Of a stretch of DNA of 64,000 bases, positions 26,319 through 33,941 are shown piece after piece. Under the pieces are notes generated by a model. The model had not been told where the DNA came from. It saw only the letters and a program-made list of their open reading frames with translations, and searched no databases. The translations under genes were made by a program, and so were the position numbers. The DNA is from Prevotella sp. (lineage in GTDB: Bacteria; Bacteroidota; Bacteroidia; Bacteroidales; Bacteroidaceae). Location of the stretch: positions 1-64,000 of the forward strand of contig JAFZVV010000012.1 of the NCBI GenBank assembly GCA_017617615.1, in the 5' to 3' direction. Position 1 is the stretch's first letter, and each line of letters opens with the position of its first letter.

Positions 26319-26569
26319 ATGAAAAAGAAGAAAACGTATTCTGAATTGTACTGTTAGTCGTGTCATTTCCCGGCTTCATGTACTGCCATGAATTGATACA
26401 CCATAATAAGACGCTGTTCGGCATCGAATTATGCGGAATTAGCAAGGTGTACGCTTACAATCTAATCGGTCGGAAAGACCGAATCTATCAGCGAGACATC
26501 AGTCTCGACCAAGAGGTGGTGGCTCCAATCGATATTTATAACTCCAAACAAATACACAATATCCGATGA
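26319..26569 (+). pseudogene. Small lipoprotein-like gene, probably frameshifted
   Basis: The ATG at 26319 gives MKKKKTYSELYC and then a TAG at 26355. Another frame from 26345 carries a hydrophobic stretch IVLLVVSFPGFMYCHEL and continues for 69 residues from 26360 to a TGA at 26567. Joined by a one-base correction near 26346, they make a basic start, hydrophobic signal and Cys, as in a small lipoprotein. The TGA overlaps the ATG of the next gene (ATGA), which suggests the frame was once translated. A start at GTG 26360 or ATG 26378 is the alternative. Function unknown. Confidence 0.45.
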
Positions 26570-27393
26570 ATGTACTTATAGTGTTGAATTTCACGACAGC
26601 GGTTGCCGCTTTTCTCACGTTGGTCTGGAAGCGTCATCCCATCATGGCGCTTGTTGCGTTGTTTTGTTCCCTTTTGTATGGATATGGATTATGGCATGTG
26701 GGGTTCAACTTTAAAGAACCACTCGCAAAAATGCTCTTGAAAGAAGAGGGATATGGGCAGGAGGTGGCATACCTCGCATCTATGGGAGGCTGGACGGCAC
26801 TGATGCTGTCCAACGTGTGCATGATCCTATTCCCATGGCTGAGGCGATGGGCGGTAGTGTTATGGGGTATGATGGTTCTTACCGTGGGGCTTGTCATGGG
26901 TATGGTGTCACCACTCAATATCGTCGAAGGGCTCTATGCCGTATGTTGTGCCATCATGGCAGAATTCGCTCTTCTATTAGGGAAAACCTATCTTGAAACT
27001 ACCGTGTTGGGTAACATATACCTTCAGTCACTATTCTTGCCCTTGTGTGCCCTTCCGGCCTTTCTTGTAAGTGTTTATGGGGGTCGCTCGAAGACAGCTG
27101 GTCGAATCGGCAAATACCTGCCGCTTACCTTGTCAGCGATGTGGCTGACGCTGAATGTGTGTGTTACGGTAGCTGTGTGGTGGCATTACAACAATCTTTC
27201 GCTACAAGAGGTATGTAGAAAATGCATAGTCGAACTACAGGAATTGTCGGGACACACATGGTCGGGTTATGTTATGGTCAACATATTGATATTCGTGGTG
27301 GCTTTCTTAATCGATCTTCTCATCAGCTGGCTCTTGTATCGTTATGCGAAGAGTCGTTCGAAATGTTTACCTTTTCACCAAAATGGCATATAA
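26566..27393 (+). CDS. Polytopic membrane protein, unknown
   Basis: A 275-residue protein with about seven or eight hydrophobic helices, beginning MNVLIVLNFTTAVAAFLTLV and ending in a basic tail (YRYAKSRSKCLPF). I recognise no transporter or enzyme motif. Its ATG overlaps the stop of the small upstream frame, so translation may be coupled. The archaemetzincin-like lipoprotein gene follows after 63 bases. Confidence 0.75.
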   Translation: MNVLIVLNFTTAVAAFLTLVWKRHPIMALVALFCSLLYGYGLWHVGFNFKEPLAKMLLKEEGYGQEVAYLASMGGWTALMLSNVCMILFPWLRRWAVVLWGMMVLTVGLVMGMVSPLNIVEGLYAVCCAIMAEFALLLGKTYLETTVLGNIYLQSLFLPLCALPAFLVSVYGGRSKTAGRIGKYLPLTLSAMWLTLNVCVTVAVWWHYNNLSLQEVCRKCIVELQELSGHTWSGYVMVNILIFVVAFLIDLLISWLLYRYAKSRSKCLPFHQNGI

Positions 27394-27456
27394 TTTAGGA
27401 CCCCTTAATGATTGGGTGCAGAATAGAGAATGTGAAACCTGAAAACAAAAGATAAA

Positions 27457-28089
27457 ATGAAAAAAGTATGTTTTTCGCTGTCGCTGCTGGCCATTTTGCT
27501 GATAGGCTGTCAAGGCAATAAAACCGAAGAATCAGAGCAACTTCCTGATGACGAGAAATGCAGTTGTCCTCCTACTGTCATGTTACAGCCATGCAACGAC
27601 TTCACACAGGCAGAAGCCAAGGCCCTGATACCGAAAATCCAAAACGTGATTACAGAAAGTGCTGGTATAGAACTTGATTTCGATGTCTTGCCTACCATAC
27701 AACTGTCGGACAGTCTACTCAACGATGCCAAGACCCGTTACCGGGCCGACAAAATCATCAGATCCATCAAGGAGAACCATCACGATGTGATCATCGTGCT
27801 GACCCATCAGGATATCTCCTGCACCCTTAGAGGAAAAGCCGACTGGGGCGTGAATGGGCTGTCGATTATGTCCAACCACTATGTGTGCGTGGTATCAGAC
27901 TTCAGGATAAAGAACAAGAAGAGAGACCTCTGGAAAGTGGCAGCACATGAGTTCTTTCATGCTTATTGCAGTCTTCCTCATTGTCCCGATGACGACCCCA
28001 ATTGTCTGATGCAAGATGCGAAAGGACATCCCAACTACACCACCAAGGAACATCTTTGCAAAAACTGCACTGAGAAATGCAAAATCTGA
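27457..28089 (+). CDS. Archaemetzincin-like zinc metalloprotease lipoprotein
   Basis: A 210-residue protein with signal and lipobox MKKVCFSLSLLAILLIGC. The zinc site is HEFFHAYCSLPHC (H164 to C176), followed by CLM (C183, M185, a Met-turn) and then LCKNC with a further KC. This closely follows the archaemetzincin (peptidase family M54) pattern HExxHxxGxxxC, CxM, CxxC, with Gly replaced by Cys at position 171 and a slightly longer C-to-C spacing. Family members are usually cytosolic; this one seems to be anchored in the envelope. The substrate is unknown. Confidence 0.8.
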   Translation: MKKVCFSLSLLAILLIGCQGNKTEESEQLPDDEKCSCPPTVMLQPCNDFTQAEAKALIPKIQNVITESAGIELDFDVLPTIQLSDSLLNDAKTRYRADKIIRSIKENHHDVIIVLTHQDISCTLRGKADWGVNGLSIMSNHYVCVVSDFRIKNKKRDLWKVAAHEFFHAYCSLPHCPDDDPNCLMQDAKGHPNYTTKEHLCKNCTEKCKI

Positions 28090-28127
28090 AGGGGCGCATG
28101 TGCTTATAATCACTTGAAAATCTTTTT

Positions 28128-28161
28128 GAAAATCTACATGAGCAAACGACAGAGAAACCGG
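28128..28161. repeat. Short dispersed repeat shared with 36.36-36.39 kb
   Basis: GAAAATCTACATGAGCAAA and ACAGAGAAACCGG match the reverse complement of 36361-36394 with a few changes. It is non-coding in both places. Confidence 0.6.
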
Positions 28162-28168
28162 ACTCATT

Positions 28169-28224
28169 AAAAAATTGTCTTTATTTTTGTCCTCATCGTA
28201 TTTTTTTATACCTTTGTCTGACTC
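28169..28224 (+). promoter_or_regulatory. CotH-gene promoter, copy 1 of a duplicated promoter
   Basis: TTTG (28186-28189) and TACCTTTG (28209-28216) are 19 bases apart with the spacer TCCTCATCGTATTTTTTTA. About 56 bases around it match 29.99-30.05 kb. The leader contains an inverted repeat, GACTCTACTT (28220-28229) with AAGTAGAGTC (28255-28264). Confidence 0.7.
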
Positions 28225-28317
28225 TACTTTATCAAGTAGGAAAGTGAAGAGATGAAGTAGAGTCAAAGCACGTAGACAGGGGAAATACCCAGAAGGAAAA
28301 AAGGAATTTTATTTAAT

Positions 28318-29961
28318 ATGATACTTAATAAGTTGATGTTATTGTCGATTTGCCTGGTAGTTCTTTCGTTGGGCGCACATGCCCAGAAGAACTTGCCCAC
28401 AATCGCCATCACCACCTCGGAAGCGCTTAACTCACAAAGAAAAGTGCCGGCTCACATGAAAACAGAGGGCTACGACGGTCCTATCGGCATCAAGTTGCGC
28501 GGCAACAGTTCGCTGGGGTTCAACCAGAAGAAATACACACTGGAAACACGTGACGCCGATGGAAAGGAACTCGACGTGAGTCTCCTGGGGATGCCTGCCC
28601 ACAGCAAATGGGTGTTGCTTGCGCCTTACAATGACATTTCGATGATGCGCGACCCGATAGCCTTCAAACTCTGGCGCGACATGGGGCATTGGGGACCGCG
28701 CACCGTGATGTGTGAACTGATGGTCGACGGTAAATACCGTGGCATCTATATCCTCACCGAAGCCATCAAGCGGGGCGCAGACCGTGTGAACGTCAGCAAA
28801 CTGAAAAAGACCGATACCTCTGGCCGAGAACTGACGGGTGGCTATCTGCTACGCATCGACACCTCCAGCGATGACGAATTCACCTTCACCTCGAAAGTGC
28901 CCGGCATCGGCGAAGGGAACATGACAAGTGAGGTCATCTGGTCGTGTTTCTATCCGAAGAGGGGCAAGTTGCAACCCGAGCAGATGGCTTATATCCAAAA
29001 CTATGTAGACACGGTGGAGTCGGTGATACAATCAGATGACTTTGCCGACCTGTTGAAGGGGTATGCGCGTTATATCGATGTCACCTCGTTTGTGGACTAT
29101 TTCATCCATACCGAACTGAGTCTCAATGCGGATGGCTACAAGCGCAGCGCTTATTTCTACAAGGAGAAACAACGTGAAGACGGCACAGGGGGCAAACTCT
29201 TTGCCGGTCCTGTATGGGACTACAACCTGGCCTATGGCAATGCCAACTTTGCCAACGCCAACAACCCTGAGGCCTGGTGCTTCGAAGGTGCGAGCAACAA
29301 TCCCACGCCTGCGATGTGGCAACGGCTGTTGCAAGACCCCAATTTCCGCAAGGCAGTGAAGGTGCGCTATCAGGAACTGCGGAAAAATGTGCTGAGCAAC
29401 GAGTCCATCAACGCTTACATCGATAGTCTGGCATCGCTGTTGGCCGAAGCCAAAGACCACCATTTCCAGACTTTTCCGGAACTGCTTGTGAGCGAAGAGC
29501 GCAAACAACAGTTGGCACAGCTTCAGAAGCAGATGGAAGAGATGCGTAATCAGATTACGCAAGAAGGTTTTCAAGGAGGCGGGGGATTCCCACCCATGGG
29601 CGGTTTTCCACCTATGGGCGGTTTTCCACAAGGCGGCCCTCCCCCAATGGGCGGCGGGTTCCCGATGGGCGGATTCCCACAAATGGGAGAGGGTACGCAG
29701 GGTGGATTCCCATTTGGTGGTGGTTTCCCGATGGGAGGTCCCGGAATGGATGGCGGAGCGTTTGCGATGGATGCCGCAGGGATGTTTTCCGCCTATCGTG
29801 TAAGCAGTTACGAAGAGGAAATAGAGATACTGAAACAGTGGCTCGCTGACCGTCTGGCCTTTCTCGACCGTCACATTGACCGTTTCGACAGCGACTGGCA
29901 GCCGAGAATCCAACCTCTCGTTGAAAAGAAGATGCGTTTCCCCTTTGGCGGTTTTCCCTGA
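28318..29961 (+). CDS. CotH-kinase-family exported protein with Gly-Phe-Pro-Met repeats
   Basis: A 547-residue protein with signal peptide (MILNKLMLLSICLVVLSLGA) and the CotH fold: LPTIAITTS, GIKLRGNSSLGF, KKYTLETRDADGKEL, MVDGKYRGIYILTEAIKRG and GPVWDYNLAYGNAN (acidic metal/catalytic site). CotH proteins in spore formers are protein kinases; in Bacteroidetes the substrates are unknown. Between about residues 420 and 485 is a repeat of GGFPPMGGFP and GGGFPMGG type, probably a flexible surface or binding region, followed by a helical end. It has its own promoter and a possible leader hairpin. Confidence 0.88.
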   Translation: MILNKLMLLSICLVVLSLGAHAQKNLPTIAITTSEALNSQRKVPAHMKTEGYDGPIGIKLRGNSSLGFNQKKYTLETRDADGKELDVSLLGMPAHSKWVLLAPYNDISMMRDPIAFKLWRDMGHWGPRTVMCELMVDGKYRGIYILTEAIKRGADRVNVSKLKKTDTSGRELTGGYLLRIDTSSDDEFTFTSKVPGIGEGNMTSEVIWSCFYPKRGKLQPEQMAYIQNYVDTVESVIQSDDFADLLKGYARYIDVTSFVDYFIHTELSLNADGYKRSAYFYKEKQREDGTGGKLFAGPVWDYNLAYGNANFANANNPEAWCFEGASNNPTPAMWQRLLQDPNFRKAVKVRYQELRKNVLSNESINAYIDSLASLLAEAKDHHFQTFPELLVSEERKQQLAQLQKQMEEMRNQITQEGFQGGGGFPPMGGFPPMGGFPQGGPPPMGGGFPMGGFPQMGEGTQGGFPFGGGFPMGGPGMDGGAFAMDAAGMFSAYRVSSYEEEIEILKQWLADRLAFLDRHIDRFDSDWQPRIQPLVEKKMRFPFGGFP

Positions 29962-29988
29962 ATCAGCGAAAAGCGTTCCCTTAGCACA

Positions 29989-30052
29989 TCACAAAAAGTC
30001 GTCTTTCTTTCTGTCCTCATCGTATTTATTTAATATATTTGTCAAACTCAAC
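29989..30052 (+). promoter_or_regulatory. Promoter copy 2, before the two-gene unit
   Basis: TATATTTG near 30039 with the spacer word TCCTCATCGTATTTATTTA repeats the CotH promoter region. It would drive the next two genes with a short leader. Confidence 0.65.
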
Positions 30053-30067
30053 CCAATCATTGAGATT

Positions 30068-30328
30068 ATGGAAAACAAACGGTCTCTTATAGAAAAACTG
30101 ATTGTTGTCATTGCGTGGATGGTACTCATCGGTGGCATCATGTTTGGCACTTTGGTCAGCAAAGGCATTTGGGAATCACAAATGGACATGGCATTCCCCC
30201 AGGCGGTGGCAACATTCGTGGGGAGCATCGGTGGAAGTGTAGTGGCTTGGGCCATTCTGATTCAAATCGTCAAGATGTCGGACAGACTGCGCAGAATAGA
30301 AGAAAAACTCCAAAAGGATAATGCTTAA
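30068..30328 (+). CDS. Small two-helix membrane protein
   Basis: The ATG at 30068 gives an 86-residue protein, MENKRSLIEKLIVVIAWMVL. It has two membrane helices (about 10-33 and 48-68) and a charged helical tail (MSDRLRRIEEKLQKD). No known family is evident. Its TAA overlaps the ATG of the next gene by one base, so the two are co-translated. Confidence 0.7.
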   Translation: MENKRSLIEKLIVVIAWMVLIGGIMFGTLVSKGIWESQMDMAFPQAVATFVGSIGGSVVAWAILIQIVKMSDRLRRIEEKLQKDNA

Positions 30329-30864
30329 TGAAACATTTCCTTTCTTTCATTATGGCACTGTTGGTGGCAGCAAACCTGAGCGCACAAACAGAGCATGTGC
30401 TATTCCTTGGCATACCGCTCGACGGCACCATCCAAAAGTTCCAAGAGGAACTGGAGGCCAGGGGCTGCAGCCACGACAAGGAGAGCAGTGCCCTGCTGCC
30501 CAAAGGCATGCAAGCCTTCAAGGGGTCGTATGCCGGCCACGATGCCCTGCTGTTCATCTTCCACGACGAAACGACAGATGTGGTTTACCAAGCGAAGGCC
30601 GTCATCACCTGCCAAGGAGAGAAGAACAGCGAGGCTGTATTCAATGAAATCAACGAGCTGTTACAGGCAGAGCATGGTACGTTCCTTTCAACCAAGAGCA
30701 TACAATACGGCCATGAGTCGTACGGCTACACCATCTTGTCTGCACAACGGGTAGTGATAGGTGATATCGGGCTCTTCGTGACAAAAGACGAGCGCACCCC
30801 CAACGGGTTCCTGGTACAGGTGCAATATACGGATACCATCAACATGCGATTGCATGAAAAATGA
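30328..30864 (+). CDS. Exported hypothetical protein
   Basis: A 178-residue protein with signal peptide MKHFLSFIMALLVAANLSAQ and a compact alpha/beta body (HVLFLGIPLDGTIQKFQEEL, then two similar-looking segments). I recognise no family or catalytic motif. It is coupled by overlapping stop and start to the small membrane protein upstream, which suggests a joint envelope role. Confidence 0.75.
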   Translation: MKHFLSFIMALLVAANLSAQTEHVLFLGIPLDGTIQKFQEELEARGCSHDKESSALLPKGMQAFKGSYAGHDALLFIFHDETTDVVYQAKAVITCQGEKNSEAVFNEINELLQAEHGTFLSTKSIQYGHESYGYTILSAQRVVIGDIGLFVTKDERTPNGFLVQVQYTDTINMRLHEK

Positions 30865-30991
30865 AAAATTGGTAAATCTTTCAATTCTGCCATCTGCAGC
30901 ACTACATTTAATTGGAAATTCCTTTAAAGACAATATATAACAAGAACGGAAGGGACTGCAAAGCGGAGGTGCGACAAAAGCAACAAAAAAA

Positions 30992-31021
30992 CTGCGGTGC
31001 ATCGAAGTGATGTCACCGCAG
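30992..31021 (-). terminator. Terminator of nagB
   Basis: CTGCGGTG (30992-30999) and CACCGCAG (31014-31021), with inner CATC/GATG, form a stem. Read on the minus strand it is followed by a run of T residues. Confidence 0.8.
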
Positions 31022-31047
31022 CTATTATATAATAAGGTTTTATTTTC

Positions 31048-31842
31048 TTAGATAAGGTTGTCTTTCTCGATATCCTTGAAATACTTGTAGGTGCCTACCT
31101 TCAGTTCGTCGGTAGCAGGTTCGTCGCACACGATGATGCCGTGGGGGTGCATCTGCAATGCGCTGATGGTCCACATGTGGTTGACGCTGCCTTCCACTGC
31201 TGCCTGCAAGGCACGTGCCTTGTGGTGGCCATTGACGAGAATCATCACCTCACGGGCATCCATCACGGTACCCACGCCCACGGTGAGCGCCAGCTTCGGC
31301 ACCTTGTTGATGTCGTTGTCGAAGAAACGAGAGTTGGCGATGATGGTATCGGTGGTGAGGGTCTTTACGCGTGTGCGTGAGGAGAGCGAGGAGCCCGGCT
31401 CGTTGAATGCGATATGTCCGTCGGGACCGATGCCGCCAAGGAACAGGTCGATGCCACCGGCCTCAGCAATCATCTCCTCATAGTGGGCGCACTCTGCTGC
31501 CAGGTCTTTGGCGTTGCCGTTGAGGATATGGATATTCTCTTTCGGGCAGTCGATATGGTTGAAGAGGTTGCGAGCCATAAAGGAGTGGTAGCTTTCGGGA
31601 TGGTCCTCGGGCAGGTTCACATACTCGTCCATGTTGAAAGTGAGAACGTTCTTGAACGACACCCTACCCTCTTTGTTGGCTTTCACCAATTCGGCATACA
31701 TTCCCTCGGGTGACGAGCCAGTAGGCAGTCCGAGCACGAAGGGTTTCTCTGCTGTGGGCTGTGCCTCGTTGATACGTTTGATGACGTGTTCGGCAGCCCA
31801 TTTCGACATTTTCTGATAGTCGCTTTCGATAATTAGTCTCAT
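31048..31842 (-). CDS. nagB: Glucosamine-6-phosphate deaminase
   Basis: Converts glucosamine-6-phosphate to fructose-6-phosphate and ammonia, in amino-sugar catabolism. The 264-residue length is typical of the short NagB form. [20 protein letters not shown] starts the protein. [43 protein letters not shown] and the SALQMHP segment are all diagnostic. A TATTTTTGC element (31884-31876) lies upstream and a hairpin terminator downstream. No nagA or transporter gene is adjacent. Confidence 0.97.
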   Translation of the reverse strand: MRLIIESDYQKMSKWAAEHVIKRINEAQPTAEKPFVLGLPTGSSPEGMYAELVKANKEGRVSFKNVLTFNMDEYVNLPEDHPESYHSFMARNLFNHIDCPKENIHILNGNAKDLAAECAHYEEMIAEAGGIDLFLGGIGPDGHIAFNEPGSSLSSRTRVKTLTTDTIIANSRFFDNDINKVPKLALTVGVGTVMDAREVMILVNGHHKARALQAAVEGSVNHMWTISALQMHPHGIIVCDEPATDELKVGTYKYFKDIEKDNLI

Positions 31843-31884
31843 ATTCTTGTTGTTTTTCTTTGTTATTTACGGGGAGCAAAAATA

Positions 31885-32294
31885 CTATTTTTTGCAGAAA
31901 AAGAATAAAAAACGGCTAAAAAATTCACAAACTGCCCTCATTTTGTCATCTCTTCTCCAAGCAAAACGGCGAATGGAGTGTATTTCAAGATGTCGGAAAT
32001 CCTATCCGTTTTTGCACTTTGTACAGACACAAAAATAGAAGACTTGACGCTGTGCTCGGACACAGAATTGGGATATTTCTGCTTTTTGTCTATTTTATTG
32101 TGTCATGTCCGTTACTTATTGACAAAAAACAACGGTATTTCTTGAAGGAGTTATTTTCCCGACGTAATTTTGCCATCGAAAAGTTGAAGGGACAACAGTC
32201 CGACGCAAAAAATCAACGGTCAGGCTTCCCCTCCACCTGAAAAAGTAAAAATTCAAATAACAAATAAAAATTAAAAAAAGAAAGGAAAAAGAAG
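31885..32294. other. Gene-free region with promoter for the next barrel protein
   Basis: I see no convincing gene. A TAATTTTGC near 32165-32173, with TTGACAAAAAAC upstream, is a likely plus-strand promoter and leaves a leader of about 120 bases, A-rich at its end. Confidence 0.45.
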
Positions 32295-32900
32295 ATGAAA
32301 AAGATGTTTTTTATCGCAGTGATGACTATCGTGGCAATGAGTGCTTCCGCACAACGTGAAGTAGGTTCGCTTACCCTCCAACCCAAAGTAGGTCTTAACG
32401 GCCCGATCATGTTCATGAATGACGACAACCTGGACTATGAAAATTTTGGTCGATTCGTAGGTGGTGCAGAAGTTGAATATCAAATCAAAAAATGGTTAAG
32501 TGTCTCGGCAGGCGTGCTCTATTCACAGGAAGGTGGAAAGACGAAAATCAAGGACATCAACGTAGTAGAGAAAGCCAAGCTCGACTACATCAACATACCC
32601 GTCATGGCCAACTTCTACGTTTGGAAAGGCCTCGCACTGAAAATCGGCGTGCAGCCCTCTTTCAAGGTGAACGAGAAGATTGAGCATGGCATGTCGCCCG
32701 CTCCCGTGCCTAATAAATATGCATTCGAAGACAAGGCTGAGGGTTTCGACCTGAAACTGCCCATAGGTATTTCCTACGACTTCGGTGGCATCGTACTGGA
32801 ACTGCGCAGCGCGCCCGGAATGGTTCATCCCTTCAAAAACAAGAACTACATCAGTGCTACCGGTCAGCTGACCATCGGATACAAGTTCGCCCTGAAATAA
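32295..32900 (+). CDS. PorT-like outer-membrane beta-barrel protein (copy 1)
   Basis: A 201-residue protein with signal peptide MKKMFFIAVMTIVAMSASAQ, followed by alternating-polarity strands typical of a small eight-strand barrel. Examples are GAEVEYQIKKWLSVSAGVLY, NIPVMANFYVWKGLALKIGV and the final LTIGYKFALK. It is a paralogue of the 36.9-kb gene (shared GSLTLQP, YSQ, GVQP and GYKF blocks). The function of these PorT-family barrels is mostly unknown. Confidence 0.85.
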   Translation: MKKMFFIAVMTIVAMSASAQREVGSLTLQPKVGLNGPIMFMNDDNLDYENFGRFVGGAEVEYQIKKWLSVSAGVLYSQEGGKTKIKDINVVEKAKLDYINIPVMANFYVWKGLALKIGVQPSFKVNEKIEHGMSPAPVPNKYAFEDKAEGFDLKLPIGISYDFGGIVLELRSAPGMVHPFKNKNYISATGQLTIGYKFALK

Positions 32901-32928
32901 GAATAAGCAAGTATCATCAGGCGAGTCG

Positions 32929-32954
32929 GGGGCACCTAAGCGGGTGCCCCTTTT
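32929..32954. terminator. Terminator between convergent genes
   Basis: GGGGCACC (32929-32936) pairs with GGTGCCCC (32943-32950), then TTTT follows. Confidence 0.8.
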
Positions 32955-32987
32955 GTATGGATATTTCATCACAAATGCGATGACCCT

Positions 32988-33689
32988 TTAAATCCCAATC
33001 AATGAGCGGATGAGGAACCAGATGACTGGCACCAACAATGCCGGCAACAGGTTGAGCGTGCGGCAGTCTTTCAGTTGGAGCAAGGAGAGGCCACTGCCTG
33101 TGATGAGCAGGCCACCGACAATCAACAGTTCTGCCATCAAGGCATCGCTGATGGCCGTGGCAGAGAGACGGGCCACCAGCCAGAACATACCCTGCCAACA
33201 AAAGAGGACAGGTGCCGCGAGTATCATGCCGATGCCGTAGGTGGAGGCAAACACCATCGACGACACGAAGTCGAGCGTGGCATTGGTGAAGAGGAAAGTG
33301 TGGTCGCCCTTCAGGGCGGAGAAGACTGGGCCGAGCATCGACAACGGACCGATACAATAGAGCAAGATGGCAGTGGCAAGGCCGTCGGCAAGCCGGTTCT
33401 TCTTCTCGTTATCCTGTTTGGAGAACCTGTCGACCATGCGCTTGAAACGGCCGTCGATGTCGAGGGCTGTTCCCACGACACCGCCGACAGCCAACGACAC
33501 GATGAACAGCACAGGATATTCTGACTGGCTGAAATGCGAGATGGTAGCATTGAGGCCGATGGCCAGCGACGCCAGTCCCAGTCCCGTATAAAGCACTTCC
33601 TTGTACTTGTCCTTGATTCCCCGATGGAGCATTGCTCCGATGATGCCACCCACAATGATGGTAGCGGTATTGACGATGGTTCCGATCAT
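32988..33689 (-). CDS. DUF554 membrane protein
   Basis: A 233-residue inner-membrane protein with about seven helices. MIGTIVNTATIIVGGIIGAM at the start, GLASLAIGLNATI and GVVGTALDIDGR are typical of the DUF554 (YqgA/YdfK) family, thought to be small-molecule transporters, though the role is not established. It converges with the first PorT-like gene. Confidence 0.9.
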   Translation of the reverse strand: MIGTIVNTATIIVGGIIGAMLHRGIKDKYKEVLYTGLGLASLAIGLNATISHFSQSEYPVLFIVSLAVGGVVGTALDIDGRFKRMVDRFSKQDNEKKNRLADGLATAILLYCIGPLSMLGPVFSALKGDHTFLFTNATLDFVSSMVFASTYGIGMILAAPVLFCWQGMFWLVARLSATAISDALMAELLIVGGLLITGSGLSLLQLKDCRTLNLLPALLVPVIWFLIRSLIGI

Positions 33690-33941
33690 ATTTCTGGTTT
33701 GGTCTCTGCCGTTTGCTACTTCAAATATTATCTTTCCCTTACTTGCGAATGTTGAGCTTCCTTACTTAGTGATGTTGATTGATATTGTATTTTGGGGCAC
33801 AATATTAACAATTTTATCGTAAAGAACAACAAGAATGGGTGGGGAAAATGGGAGTCGAGTAAAAGTTTTTTCTTTCAAAGATAAAAAAAAGCCGTTATTT
33901 TTATACTTTTGCAGAGAAAAAGCATTTGAACACGTCAGGCC

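Noticed and set aside
26319..26569. Programmed frameshift
   Set aside because: No slippery heptamer or stimulatory structure is visible near 26345; simple mutation is more likely.
31847..32240. Two short plus-strand frames in the 32-kb gap
   Set aside because: Lys- and Phe-rich, with no ribosome site, promoter position or domain support.
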